Shown piece after piece: positions 34,295 to 43,867 of a stretch of 64,000 nucleotides of DNA. The translations under genes and the position numbers were made by a program. This DNA comes from Verrucomicrobiaceae bacterium (lineage in GTDB: Bacteria > Verrucomicrobiota > Verrucomicrobiia > Verrucomicrobiales > Verrucomicrobiaceae). The DNA is taken from assembly GCA_019694165.1 (NCBI GenBank), contig JAIBCL010000025.1, positions 23,008 through 87,007 on the forward strand. The letters are read 5' to 3'. Position 1 is the stretch's first letter, and each line of letters opens with the position of its first letter. Below the pieces are notes generated by a model. The model was not told the origin of the DNA. It did not search any database and saw only the letters and a list, made by a program, of their open reading frames with translations.

Positions 34295-35494
34295 ATGAAG
34301 GCGCTTTTTCTCACCAACGAATTCCCTCCGTACGTTTATGGCGGAGCGGGCGTGCACGTCGAGTACCTCACCCGCGAGCTGGCGCGGCTGTGTGAGGTGG
34401 AGGTGCGCTGTTTTGGCGACCAGGAAGTGACGCAACCGAACCTCACGGCACACGGCACAGGGCTTGATGCCTCCAAGTGGACTTGCCCGCCGAATCTGAA
34501 GTCCGTCTTCGGAGCGGTGCAGCGGAACCTGGACTTCAACACGCGCCGGATTGACGCCTCCATCGTGCACCTGCACACCTGGTATGCCCACTTTGGCGGC
34601 ATCCTGGCAAAGCTGAACTACGGCATCCCCATGGTGCTCACCGTCCACTCGCTGGAGCCGCTGCGCCCGTGGAAGCGCGAGCAGCTCGGGCACGGCTATG
34701 ACTTCACGGTGTGGCTTGAGCGCACGGCCATCGAAATGGCAGACGCGGTGATCGCCGTTTCCCAGGAGACCAAGGCGGACGTGACGAGACTCTTCCACGT
34801 CGATCCGCACAAGCTCCACGTCATCCACAACGGCATCGACCCCGAGGAGTACAAACACACCGAAAATGCGGACGTGCTCCGCAAGCATGGCGTCGATCCC
34901 GCGCTTCCCTTCGTCCTGTTCGTGGGCCGCATCACCCGGCAGAAGGGCATCATCCACCTCGTGCGCGCCATCCAGCATCTCGATCCAGGCTTCCAGGTGG
35001 TGCTATGCGCCGGCGCTCCGGACACGCCGGAGATCGCCGAGGAGATGAAGGCCGCCGTCGGCGAGGCGCAGCGCACGCGGCCAGGCATCCTGTGGATACC
35101 GGCGATGCTGGACGCTGCCGAGAAGATCGTCCTCTACTCGCATGCGTCGGTGTTCTGCTGCCCGTCGATCTACGAGCCCTTTGGCATCATCAATCTCGAG
35201 GCCATGGCCTGCGAGACCGCCATCGTCGCCAGCGCCGTGGGCGGCATCAAGGAAGTCGTGGTGGACGGCGAGACGGGCCTCCTCGTGCCGGTGGAGCAGC
35301 AGACGGAGAGCCCCTTTGAAGCCGTCGATCCCGACCGCTATGCACGCGATCTGGCCGCCGGCATCAACAAGCTGATGGCGGATGCACCTCTGCGCGAAAA
35401 GATGGCCGCGGCCGGCCGCAAGCGTGCGGTCGAGCATTTCTCGTGGAAATCCATCGCGCGCAAGACGCTGGCACTCTACAAGACGCTGGCGTAG
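34295..35494 (+). CDS. glgA: GT4/GT5-type glycogen synthase (GlgA/GlgM-like)
   Basis: 399 residues, the size of the actinobacterial-type ADP-glucose glycogen synthase / alpha-maltose-1-phosphate synthase. N-terminal donor-domain motif FLTNEFPPYVYGGAGVHVEYL, then VHLHTWYAHFGG, TVHSLEPLRPWK, AVSQETKADV, and GIDPEEYKH. The C-terminal half has FVGRITRQKGIIHLVRA, YSHASVFCCPSIYEPFGIINLEAMAC and GGIKEVVVDGETGLLVP. Transfers glucose from a nucleotide sugar to glycogen or to maltose-phosphate; which of these cannot be told from sequence alone. It converges on the beta-helix gene with a 13-base gap. Confidence 0.88.
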   Translation: MKALFLTNEFPPYVYGGAGVHVEYLTRELARLCEVEVRCFGDQEVTQPNLTAHGTGLDASKWTCPPNLKSVFGAVQRNLDFNTRRIDASIVHLHTWYAHFGGILAKLNYGIPMVLTVHSLEPLRPWKREQLGHGYDFTVWLERTAIEMADAVIAVSQETKADVTRLFHVDPHKLHVIHNGIDPEEYKHTENADVLRKHGVDPALPFVLFVGRITRQKGIIHLVRAIQHLDPGFQVVLCAGAPDTPEIAEEMKAAVGEAQRTRPGILWIPAMLDAAEKIVLYSHASVFCCPSIYEPFGIINLEAMACETAIVASAVGGIKEVVVDGETGLLVPVEQQTESPFEAVDPDRYARDLAAGINKLMADAPLREKMAAAGRKRAVEHFSWKSIARKTLALYKTLA

Positions 35495-35507
35495 CGACCC
35501 GGCGCAG

Positions 35508-36593
35508 TCAGCCGCCGGCGGTCGTGTCCATGACGGCCACGAGATCCTCGTCGGCGGGGCTTATGTCGCCCTGGCTGTTGTTCTCGAAGCGCGAACTCGT
35601 CACCATGTTGCCGGTGCAGGAGATGTCGTTGATGCGCAGGCCGTGCCCCTGGTTCCCGGTGACGATGAGGTTCGCGAAGGAGTTCCCCACGCAGGCGGTG
35701 TCCGGCAGCGACTCGGTCTGCGCGATGAAGATGCCCTGCTGGCCGTTGTGCTTGATGCGGAGGTTGCGAAACTTGTTCTCCGCGGCATCGCGCATGAAGA
35801 CGCCCTGGCTGCCATTGTGCTCGAGCGTGGAGTCCTCGATGAGGTTGCGGTTGAACTTCCAGTCGAAGGACAGTGCCGCGCTGCGGTTGTGATGCAGATG
35901 CAGGCCCGTGAAGGTGCAGTCCTCCGCCTCATAGGCCGCGAGCCCGTCAAAGTGATTGTCATGCGACTCCAACCCGCTGATCAGCACCCGCCGGCAGTAC
36001 TTCTCAAGCACCACTCCGCCCGAGCGGGCGCGGCGCGTGACGACATCCTGGATGCACACATTCTCGGCTCCGCGAACGGTGATGCCGTTGTTCCGGATCA
36101 CACTCTGCCCGCCGGCATCACAAGGGCCGCCGCAGCATTCCCAAACCTGGCCTTCGCGATTGCCGTCGATGGTCAGGTGACGCACGGCCACATCCTTCAC
36201 GATGCCCGGAACCGGAGTCGTCGTGCTGCCGAGGATGACGACAGAACAGTTCGCATCATCGGCGAGTCTGAGCACGGTTTCCTTGCCCGTGCCGCGCAGT
36301 TCGATGCCATCGCGGTCGATCACGATGGGCTGACGCACCTCGAAGACCGATTCGCCTAGCACCACCGATCCGCCGCTTTCAGGCAGTGAGCGGATTCCCT
36401 GCATGATGGCCGCGCCGTCTCCTTTCGCGAGATAGATGGCAGGTCGTGGTCCCGTGTCGAAAGGAGCGGACTCTCCTGTTTTGACTGCATCAGGGCGGGG
36501 GCTTCTGAAATGAGTCAATGTTCCATAACCGATAGTCACCGCCAGCCCGAGGGCTGCTCCGACTGGATTGAGTCCATGCCATTTGGTCTTCAT
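35508..36593 (-). CDS. Membrane-anchored right-handed parallel beta-helix protein
   Basis: 361 residues. The start at 36593 is fixed by a strong AAGGAGG site six bases upstream. One N-terminal helix (VGAALGLAVTIGYGTL) serves as signal or anchor. The rest is a pectate-lyase-type beta-helix: repeated rungs such as NNGITVRGAENVCIQDVVTRRA, EHNGSQGVFMRDAAENKFRNL, IKHNGQQGIFIAQ and NQGHGLRINDISCTGN. Several rungs carry Asn ladders. Proteins like this bind or cleave polysaccharides; no catalytic residues can be chosen with confidence. Confidence 0.82.
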   Translation of the reverse strand: MKTKWHGLNPVGAALGLAVTIGYGTLTHFRSPRPDAVKTGESAPFDTGPRPAIYLAKGDGAAIMQGIRSLPESGGSVVLGESVFEVRQPIVIDRDGIELRGTGKETVLRLADDANCSVVILGSTTTPVPGIVKDVAVRHLTIDGNREGQVWECCGGPCDAGGQSVIRNNGITVRGAENVCIQDVVTRRARSGGVVLEKYCRRVLISGLESHDNHFDGLAAYEAEDCTFTGLHLHHNRSAALSFDWKFNRNLIEDSTLEHNGSQGVFMRDAAENKFRNLRIKHNGQQGIFIAQTESLPDTACVGNSFANLIVTGNQGHGLRINDISCTGNMVTSSRFENNSQGDISPADEDLVAVMDTTAGG

Positions 36594-36599
36594 AGCAAA

Positions 36600-36606
36600 C
36601 CTCCTT
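36600..36606 (-). promoter_or_regulatory. Strong Shine-Dalgarno site for the beta-helix gene
   Basis: AAGGAGG on the minus strand, six bases before the ATG at 36593. It is a near-perfect anti-16S match and stands out because few genes in this window have one. It rules out the upstream in-frame start at 36620. Confidence 0.75.
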
Positions 36607-36766
36607 CGCTGATTCGACACCGACCGGCGTGAATGGGTTGATTCACGGGCCTCCGCCGCCCGGAGACGAATCCGGCCAGAAGGCGAAGACGGTTCAAATT
36701 TCGCGGGTAACTATGCTTATATTACAGATCGCCGAAAAATTCTGGCAAAAAAGAACGGTCCGGCCG

Positions 36767-37705
36767 CTAACGCTTCCGCGTTTGCAGCTTCATCCGCAGA
36801 GCACCCTGCCCCAAGGCGATGGCACCCAGGAGACCAGAGCGGTCACCCAAGCCTGGCGGGACCAAGTACGTGTCCATCTGGCGGGTGATCTCCGGCACCT
36901 GGAGGTAACCATTCAGATCGCGGATTATCTTTGAGCGGATCAACGCGTGCAGATGGCTCTGGTGCATGACGCCGCCGCCGAGGATGATGCGACGTGGCGA
37001 GAGGGTCAGTATGAGATTGGTCACGCCATGGGCCAACACCTCGCTCACATCGTCCCAGGCCGGGTGATCCGGCGGCAGATGCTCGGCGCGCTTTCCCCAG
37101 CGTTTCAGGATGGCGGGGCCGCTGGCATAGCCTTCGAGGCAGTTCTTGTGGAAGGGGCACTGGCACTCGTTCATGACGGCGTCCCGGCCCGGTGGCGGCG
37201 GCACATGCAGGTGACCGATCTCAGGGTGAAGCGTGCCGTGCAGCAGGTGGCCGTTCACGATCACGCCGCCGCCGATGCCGGTGCCCACCGTGATGTAAAC
37301 GAGCGGATCGCACCCCTTCCCTGCGCCCCACATGTACTCGCCAAAGACGGCGGCATTCACATCGGTGTCGAAACCCACCGGCACCTTGAACTGCGATTTG
37401 AGCGGCCCCACGAGGTCGGTGTGCTGCCAGCCCACCTTCGGCGTGGTGGTGATGTAGCCGAACGTCGCGCTCGTCGGATGCAAGTCCACCGGCCCGAAGG
37501 AGCCGATGCCGATGGCCGCGAACGGCCCGTGCTCCGCCTTCGCGCCGGAGAGGAAGCGGCTCACGGCGTGGATGGTCTCACGCGGGCTGGTCGTGCGGAT
37601 CGTCGTTTCCGCCACGAGTTTGTCCGGCCCTGTGCCTACAGCGCAGACGAACTTCGTGCCGCCTGCCTCGATGGCGGCGATGAGGGGCTGCTGCTCGGCG
37701 CTCAT
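36767..37705 (-). CDS. ROK-family sugar kinase (fructokinase-like)
   Basis: 312 residues. ATP-binding opening AAIEAGGTKFVCAVG, sugar-site segment IGIGSFGPVDLH, DTDVNAAVFGEYMWGAG with the catalytic Asp, VYITVGTGIGGGVIV, and the zinc motif HPEIGHLHV then CQCPFHKNCLEGYASGPAI. That set is the Mak/ScrK-type fructokinase pattern. The start overlaps the metF stop by 4 bases, so it is translated with metF. Confidence 0.88.
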   Translation of the reverse strand: MSAEQQPLIAAIEAGGTKFVCAVGTGPDKLVAETTIRTTSPRETIHAVSRFLSGAKAEHGPFAAIGIGSFGPVDLHPTSATFGYITTTPKVGWQHTDLVGPLKSQFKVPVGFDTDVNAAVFGEYMWGAGKGCDPLVYITVGTGIGGGVIVNGHLLHGTLHPEIGHLHVPPPPGRDAVMNECQCPFHKNCLEGYASGPAILKRWGKRAEHLPPDHPAWDDVSEVLAHGVTNLILTLSPRRIILGGGVMHQSHLHALIRSKIIRDLNGYLQVPEITRQMDTYLVPPGLGDRSGLLGAIALGQGALRMKLQTRKR

Positions 37706-38625
37706 ACGGTCGTGTGCAGCGCCTGAGAGTCGCGGATGCCGAGGCTGGCGTAAATGTCGCGCGTGGCCCGTGACTTGTTCAGCGTGTAGAAGTGGATGCC
37801 GTCCACGCCGTTGTCGAGGAGGTCACGGCATTGCTCGGTGGCGTAGTGCACGCCCACGCGCTGCACCGCTTCGTCATCACCACCCGTGCGCGAGATGGCG
37901 CGCAGCAGCTTGGCCGGGAAACGCGCGCCCGCGGCCAGCTCCGCCATGCGTTTCATGCCGGAGGCGGAAGTGATCGGCATGATGCCCGCAATGATCGGCA
38001 CACGGATGCCGGCGAGATGGCAACGGTCTCGAAAGTCGTAGAAGTCGTGATTGTCGAAGAAAAGCTGCGTGCAGATGTAGTCGGCACCGGCGTCCACCTT
38101 GGCCTTGAGGTGGTCCATCTCCACGAGACGGTTCGGCGTGGCTGGATGCCCCTCGGGAAAGCCCGCCACGCCGATGCCGAAACCGCGCCGGTCAGAATGC
38201 GCGCCGCGCTCGCCGAATTTCCTGATGAAGCGCACGAGATCAGCCGCGTGCTGGAAGGCATCGTCCTGCTTTCGATAGTCCGCCAGCCCGCGAGGTGGAT
38301 CACCGCCAAGAGCCAGGATATTGCTCACGCCAGCGGCAGCGTAGCGCTCGAGAATGGAGGCTATGTCCGCTTCGCTGTGACAAACGCAGGTGAGATGCGG
38401 GATGGGGTCCAGCGTCGTGGTCGTTTTCATCCGCACCACCAGATCGTGCGTCAGCTCGCGTGTCGAGCCGCCGGCACCGTATGTCACACTCACGAATGCC
38501 GGCCGCAGCGCCTCCAGCTCGCCAATGGTTTGATACAGCGCCTCGAACGCCTCAGCCGACCGCGGGGGGAAGAATTCAAAGGAAAAAGTCGGGCGCTGGT
38601 GCTGGAGAATGTCGGCAATGTGCAT
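37702..38625 (-). CDS. metF: 5,10-methylenetetrahydrofolate reductase
   Basis: 307 residues from the ATG at 38625; the longer open frame adds 28 residues that do not belong to the family. Reduces methylene-THF to methyl-THF with FAD for methionine synthesis. Marks are FSFEFFPPRS, FVSVTYGAGGST, HLTCVCHSEADI, SNILALGGDPPRG, GIGVAGFPEGHP, and ADYICTQLFFDN with IPIIAGIMP-like VPIIAGIMP. The last 40 residues (DNGVDGIHFYTLNKSRA) are standard. It overlaps the ROK kinase. Confidence 0.95.
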   Translation of the reverse strand: MHIADILQHQRPTFSFEFFPPRSAEAFEALYQTIGELEALRPAFVSVTYGAGGSTRELTHDLVVRMKTTTTLDPIPHLTCVCHSEADIASILERYAAAGVSNILALGGDPPRGLADYRKQDDAFQHAADLVRFIRKFGERGAHSDRRGFGIGVAGFPEGHPATPNRLVEMDHLKAKVDAGADYICTQLFFDNHDFYDFRDRCHLAGIRVPIIAGIMPITSASGMKRMAELAAGARFPAKLLRAISRTGGDDEAVQRVGVHYATEQCRDLLDNGVDGIHFYTLNKSRATRDIYASLGIRDSQALHTTV

Positions 38626-38838
38626 TGGGCGGTGCGGAAAAAACTCCGGCCACTCAACCAGCAATGGAAAGCAGATGCAAGCAGCGATCCACCACGCAGC
38701 CAGCGCCACCCGATGCGCGATGCCGCGCCCGAATCACGCATCCGCCCGCCGATTCCTGAATCATAATCTCCCCCGCACCGTATCCTGCGCCACACTCACG
38801 AGCATCCAGCGCCACCACCTCAATATCCCCCAGCCGCC

Positions 38839-40071
38839 ATGCCCCGCATCACCGCCATCGAGACTGCCATCCCGTCGAGCATCATGCCGAATCTGCTGCT
38901 AGTCCGCATCCACACCGACGACGGACTCATCGGCTGTGGCGAGACGTATTACACACCGCACGCCATCGCCGCCTTGATTCACGACTGGATGGCAGAGCGG
39001 CTGCTCGGAGCCGACGCGCTGGCCGTCGAGTCTCACTGGCGTTTCATTTACGAGCGTTGCACGCCCTTCGGCCACCCCGGCGCCGAGATGCGCGCGCTCT
39101 CCGCCATCGATGTGGCGCTTTGGGACATCCTCGGCCAAGCCTGCGGCCAGCCCATCTATCGCCTGCTTGGCGGACCGGTGCGCGACTCGATCCCCATCTA
39201 CAACACCAGCGGCGGCCCCGGCTACGGCGCGCTCATGGGTGATGGCTCCGCACCACGCCACCCAGGCTGGCCGGGCTATGGTGACATCGGCAAGGCAGGG
39301 CCGTTGCAGGACAATTGGTCGTCCCACTTCGCTGCGGGCGATCTCGCCGAGGAACTCCTCGCCGAGGGCATCACCGCCATGAAGCTCTGGCCCTTTGACC
39401 GCGCCGCGCACCGCAGTGGCGGCCTCCACATTTCATGGGCCGATGTCGAGGAGGCCATGCAACCCTTGTGCGCCATCCGCGACCGCGTCGGCATGAAAAT
39501 GGACATCGCCATCGAAGGGCACGCCTTTTTCCATCTGCCCGCCGCTGAGCGCATCGCCGATGCCCTGCGCGAGATCAAGCCGCTGTGGCTCGAGGATGTG
39601 CTCCGCGTGGACAACGCAAAAACGCTGGCCGATTTCCGCCGCCGCTCCGGCCTGCCCATCGCCGCCAGCGAGATGCTCCTCGGGCGCAAGGAATACCTCG
39701 CCATGCTAGAATCCCAGGCGTGCGATTATTGCATGGTGGATCCCACCTGGAACGGCGGCATCAGCGAGACACGCCGCGTCCTCGATCTCGCGCAGACATA
39801 CAACATCCCCGGCACCATCCACGACTGCACCGGCCCCATCACCCTGTTCTCCGGACTCCACCTCGCCGCCGCATCCACCAACGTCGCCTTCCAAGAAACC
39901 GTGCGCGCCCACATCCGGTCGTTCTACGACAAGCTCATCGATACTCAGCCCGCCATCGCCAACGGCAAAGCCGCCCTCCCCGCCGGCCCGGGCCTCGGCA
40001 CGCGGTTGCGCGATGATCTCTTCCAGCCCGGCGTGAATTCCTTCCGCCGTACTGAGAAATCGGCCCGCTGA
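38839..40071 (+). CDS. Enolase-superfamily enzyme (mandelate racemase/muconate lactonizing type)
   Basis: 410 residues, a sugar-acid-dehydratase-like size. The N-terminal cap contains GLIGCGETYY and MRALSAIDVALWDILGQ. In the barrel the metal ligands are Asp222 (MKMDIAIEGHAFF), Glu252 (LWLEDV) and Glu278 (AASEML), and a general-base histidine lies in GTIHDCTGP. This fits dehydratases of acid sugars such as galactonate or mannonate. It has its own start, 213 bases from the divergent metF. Confidence 0.88.
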   Translation: MPRITAIETAIPSSIMPNLLLVRIHTDDGLIGCGETYYTPHAIAALIHDWMAERLLGADALAVESHWRFIYERCTPFGHPGAEMRALSAIDVALWDILGQACGQPIYRLLGGPVRDSIPIYNTSGGPGYGALMGDGSAPRHPGWPGYGDIGKAGPLQDNWSSHFAAGDLAEELLAEGITAMKLWPFDRAAHRSGGLHISWADVEEAMQPLCAIRDRVGMKMDIAIEGHAFFHLPAAERIADALREIKPLWLEDVLRVDNAKTLADFRRRSGLPIAASEMLLGRKEYLAMLESQACDYCMVDPTWNGGISETRRVLDLAQTYNIPGTIHDCTGPITLFSGLHLAAASTNVAFQETVRAHIRSFYDKLIDTQPAIANGKAALPAGPGLGTRLRDDLFQPGVNSFRRTEKSAR

Positions 40072-40202
40072 TCACGCCCGATCTCCCAAACCGTGCGTGC
40101 GGCACGAGCAGGCATGAAAAACGAGGCCCCGCCTGCGGGCGATCGACCGCAGCAGACGGCCCGCAGTCCCGGCACCGCGCGCAGCGGGCGGCCACATCAC
40201 TC

Positions 40203-42482
40203 CTACCATGGCTCACCGACGGACCTGAGCGTGCAGCGGGTCCACGGACGCTTCACGAATGGCTCGACGAGAAACAGCGGCTCGTCCGTGTTGCGCTCGG
40301 CGGCGAACAGGCCCTTCCATGTCCAGCCCGTGTAGAAAAGCTGCGGCCCGTCCGAATTCCCGAGCGTCACCACCAGCGGCTGGCCGTAGGTCTGGACCGT
40401 TTTGAGCACCAGATCCATCTGCGCATCTGTCATCGGCGTGTCCGCAAGCATCGTCCTCTTGATCCCGGCTTCGTGATTGATCTTGGTGACGCTGCTGGGA
40501 ATCGGGCCGCCAGCCGGAGCTTTCGTAATAGTAACATCGAGGAGTTCCTCCTCGCCGGTGGCAGCGTCTTTTCGTGAACCGATGATGTTGGTCTGCGTGC
40601 TCGATGGCGACCACTTGAAGCCTTTGTCGGTGAGGCGGGTGCTCGTCGCCATCGCCTCGCTTCCGGCCTGCCCCAGATGCATGCCTCGGAAGTCCACCTT
40701 CAGCACGCGTGCAGCGATCTCCTTGCGCGCCGCCACGAATTTGCGCATGGCAGGTCCGACGGGCAAATCATCGGGTCTCTTCGATGCCTTGATGAGTCCC
40801 GCGTACGTACGCTCATAGTGCGCACGCAGCCGCTGATCAGAAGAGCGGACCTTGAAGTGATGCGACGGCGAAGTCGCCACTTCGACCTTCAACTCGGGGA
40901 GCAGCGCCTCTCGCTTGTCAGGCGGGCTGGGCACGCAATTGCCTCGATAGGCCCATTCGTACTCCGTCCGCCGCAGCGGCGGGCCCAGGAGTTTTTCGAG
41001 ATACGCAGTGACCTCGCCTTTTGTCCTGGCACCCGCCAGAGTGCAGGTGATCTCCATCGCATGCACGCGCTCAGGCAGATCGTCGGCCAGATGGGGAGTG
41101 AGTTCCATGTCGATGGAAAGGTCCACCGCGCCATTCTCCAGCCTTGCCAGGGGTATCCGCTTGCGCACCTCTCCCATGTAGGCGTCCCCAGGCGGCGACA
41201 TGATGAGATTGGTATGAAAACCCATGTAAGCGAGACCATGAGCAGCGCACCAGTCTTGAATCTCATCAAGAGTCATGCCGAGGCGCAGGCCCCACACTTC
41301 CGCCAGCCAGCCCGCATGATAGCGGCTGGCAAAATCGGCCAGCTCCTCCGTCGATCCTTTGGCCCATGTGTAGTCAGGAGCGTCGGCTGAAAAGAATGAG
41401 CCGATGAAAACCTTCTCTTCGATGGTCTGCGCGGCGGCGATCTTTGCGTCCATCGCACCCAGGAGTTGGGTCACTTTCTCCGGGGCAGCGCAAGCCAGGT
41501 CTTTCTCGACCTGAGTGAGCGCCTGCACGAAGGGTGCCGCGGCGTTTTCTCCACCCACGATCCTCCGGCAGGCCGCCATCATCCGCACGCGTGTGAGCAG
41601 CGGCCCGGCCGCCTTGCGCGCCGTTTGTGCTGCCGCAGCCCGCGTCACTTCGGGAAGGAGTTTTTCCAGCAGCGCTCTCGCCTCCTGGTGTTTCTGCATG
41701 AGCATCAGTCCGGTGGCTCGGGTAGTTTCCTTGGTGAACGAGAACATCAACTCGCTGTCTTCCGGCGTCGGACTCGGTCCTCCGATCCTTCTGATCTCCG
41801 CCGTCACTGCGTCCTGCAACCGTGCGAGATCCGGCGGCGGTGGCGAGAAGGCGGGCATCTGCTCAGGCGGACCTCCCGGCAGGCCCGGAAACACTGGCGT
41901 CGGCGAGGCACCGTGCAGCACCAGCCTGACCATCAGCGCCAGCATGGCGAAAAACCCGGCACAAAGGCAGGCAAAGGCAAACGTGCGCCGCCGGGCCAGG
42001 TCACGCAGATAGGTCACGGCGATCAACAAAGTCGCCGGACCTGGGCTGGACGAGCCTTGCACGGGCGGGATCTCTCCAGCTCCACCGAGGATCGCCTTCA
42101 CCGTCGTCGAGAGCTTTCGCAGGTGGGATTCCAGCGGCGGCGTCAGCGCATCAAGCCAGTGCTTGGAGCTGATGAAGTACTCCATCGCCTTGCTCATCGG
42201 CACGTCGTCGATGCGCAGCGGGATGATGATGACGCCTTTGCTCACGGCGCGCTCCACCTCATTGAGCACCTGTTGCGAGGCATTCGAGTTCGCCGAGAAG
42301 ACCAGCACCATCACACGCGCGCCCTCGATGGCCTCGACGATGCTCGCACCCCAGACTGCTCCGGGTGCCACGTCGCGCGGTGCGATCCAGCAACGCGCGC
42401 CATCTCCCTCCAGGACAGCGCACACGGCATCCGCCACGGGCTTGTCTTTGGAGGAGTAACTGATGAAAACGTCGTGCGCCAT
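40203..42482 (-). CDS. TIR-domain protein with transmembrane helix and large C-terminal region
   Basis: 759 residues from the ATG at 42482. The first 135 residues are a TIR domain: MAHDVFISYSSKDKPVAD, CWIAPRDVAPGAVWGASI, VMVLVFSANSNASQQVLNEVERA, and SKHWLDAL. Glu75 or Glu77 in the NEVER segment is at the position of the NADase glutamate of catalytic TIRs. One membrane helix spans about residues 168-189 (TFAFACLCAGFFAMLALMVRL), so the TIR is cytoplasmic and the 560-residue C-terminus is outside. That part begins with Pro-rich linker and helices and ends in a beta-rich domain, unmatched by eye. It stands alone: the enolase-type gene converges on it. Confidence 0.82.
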   Translation of the reverse strand: MAHDVFISYSSKDKPVADAVCAVLEGDGARCWIAPRDVAPGAVWGASIVEAIEGARVMVLVFSANSNASQQVLNEVERAVSKGVIIIPLRIDDVPMSKAMEYFISSKHWLDALTPPLESHLRKLSTTVKAILGGAGEIPPVQGSSSPGPATLLIAVTYLRDLARRRTFAFACLCAGFFAMLALMVRLVLHGASPTPVFPGLPGGPPEQMPAFSPPPPDLARLQDAVTAEIRRIGGPSPTPEDSELMFSFTKETTRATGLMLMQKHQEARALLEKLLPEVTRAAAAQTARKAAGPLLTRVRMMAACRRIVGGENAAAPFVQALTQVEKDLACAAPEKVTQLLGAMDAKIAAAQTIEEKVFIGSFFSADAPDYTWAKGSTEELADFASRYHAGWLAEVWGLRLGMTLDEIQDWCAAHGLAYMGFHTNLIMSPPGDAYMGEVRKRIPLARLENGAVDLSIDMELTPHLADDLPERVHAMEITCTLAGARTKGEVTAYLEKLLGPPLRRTEYEWAYRGNCVPSPPDKREALLPELKVEVATSPSHHFKVRSSDQRLRAHYERTYAGLIKASKRPDDLPVGPAMRKFVAARKEIAARVLKVDFRGMHLGQAGSEAMATSTRLTDKGFKWSPSSTQTNIIGSRKDAATGEEELLDVTITKAPAGGPIPSSVTKINHEAGIKRTMLADTPMTDAQMDLVLKTVQTYGQPLVVTLGNSDGPQLFYTGWTWKGLFAAERNTDEPLFLVEPFVKRPWTRCTLRSVGEPW

Positions 42483-42643
42483 GGGAGGGCCGGAGTCGCG
42501 GCGGACTGCGATGCTAGCCACGACACCGCCCGATGCCAGACCGATTTTTTCGGACTGCGGCTGACTATCTCACTCGACGGCCTGCTGAGTGGATGGCTCC
42601 GGGAACGCGAAACGACACAACAGGCCGAAGGGCGCTGGAGCGC

Positions 42644-43786
42644 TCAGGGTTTCGGCTGCGGCGCGGCCTGGAGTTCGCGGCGGCGGCCGGCAGGATCGCG
42701 GCCGTCGATCTGAATCTTGTCCATCTCGCGCAGAACGTCGCGGTATTGCTCCGGCACGGCCTGACGTTCCTGATCGTTGTTGACCGGCCAGCTCGTTTCC
42801 TTGCCGTCCTTTGTGCGCACGGTGAAGGTGGTCTTGTCGTTCTCGCGGCGGATGGTGTACACGCCGGTGTCGTCAGTGCGGATGACGTTGCCATGCATGA
42901 CCACGCGGCTGTCGTCACCGCTCTTCGTTTCGACATGTACACTGGACTCGACGCGCTGTTCGCTTTTCGCCCCCGGCGGATGGTCGGCGCGGCCTCCGTC
43001 GCCACGCGGCTCGGGCGGCCGGCGGAATCCTCCCTCGCGCTGCGGCGCGGTCGGCACGTCGAACTTGGGCAGTTGCGGCATGGGACGGTCGCGCTGGCCG
43101 GAGGACCAGTCTTGAAGCCGGCGTTGATACTCGCGCAGTTCGTCCTGGAATTTATCCAGTCGCTCGCGCCAGTTTCCCGTGTTCTGCTCCTGGCCCGGCG
43201 GGGGATCGTAGCGGAAGGAGCCGCCGCGGGGCAGTGGGAAGGAGAAGCCCCGCTCGCGCGGCTGCTCGCGGAAGCGCGGCATGTTCCGCTCGCCGATGTT
43301 GATCTTGATCTTCTGCTCAGCTCCGGCGCGCCGCACGGTGAGGGTGACTGCATCCCCTTTTTTCTGGCTGCGCACAAGCACCTGCAGCTGATCGATGTTG
43401 ACGAGCTTCTGGTCATCAAACTTCACCAGCACATCGTGCTGCTGGAGGCCGGCCTCCTTTGCCGGACCGTCAGGCATGATCTCGACGACGAGCAGGCCGT
43501 AGCCTTCCTGCAGGCCCGTCTGCGCGCGGACGTCGGATTCCAGCTCGCGCGTAACCACGCCGATGAAAGGCGTGGGCACGTTCTCCGCCTCGGCAGGTCT
43601 CCGGTGCTCGGCACTGCGGTCCTGCCATGCCGGGCGATCTGAATCCGGGCGGTTCGGCGGCATGGCGGGCCGCAGTTCAGGTCCCGTCCTAGGCTGAGGA
43701 TTGCCGTCTTGCGCGAAGATCCGGGCGGGTGACGCCGCCAGCGAACAACAGGCGAGGAGCAACAGAGTGGTCGGGTTCGATTTCAT
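42644..43786 (-). CDS. Secreted PDZ-domain protein, paralogue 2
   Basis: 380 residues from the ATG at 43786, with a signal peptide (MKSNPTTLLLLACCSLAASPARIFAQ). A single PDZ domain lies at about residues 75-180: PFIGVVTREL, GYGLLVVEIMPDGPAKEAGL, HDVLVKFDDQKLVNIDQLQVLVRS, DAVTLTVRRAG. The rest is low-complexity: Arg/Pro/Gln-rich segments and a DRPMPQLPKF region, then charged residues to the end. The PDZ shares the same RSQKKGD segment with the gene upstream, so the two are duplicates. Part of a four-gene run behind an ECF sigma factor. No protease domain is present. Confidence 0.8.
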   Translation of the reverse strand: MKSNPTTLLLLACCSLAASPARIFAQDGNPQPRTGPELRPAMPPNRPDSDRPAWQDRSAEHRRPAEAENVPTPFIGVVTRELESDVRAQTGLQEGYGLLVVEIMPDGPAKEAGLQQHDVLVKFDDQKLVNIDQLQVLVRSQKKGDAVTLTVRRAGAEQKIKINIGERNMPRFREQPRERGFSFPLPRGGSFRYDPPPGQEQNTGNWRERLDKFQDELREYQRRLQDWSSGQRDRPMPQLPKFDVPTAPQREGGFRRPPEPRGDGGRADHPPGAKSEQRVESSVHVETKSGDDSRVVMHGNVIRTDDTGVYTIRRENDKTTFTVRTKDGKETSWPVNNDQERQAVPEQYRDVLREMDKIQIDGRDPAGRRRELQAAPQPKP

Positions 43787-43867
43787 GGGGCTTTGCTTGG
43801 AATGAAATTGAATCAAAGAGAGTCAGCCTCCGAGGCGGCGATGCAGGGCCTGGGCCTGCGGTTCGCA

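Noticed and set aside
36720..36766. Intrinsic terminator after the ROK kinase gene
   Set aside because: A CGG-CCGGA-CCG stem of three pairs before a T-run on the minus strand is too short to support.
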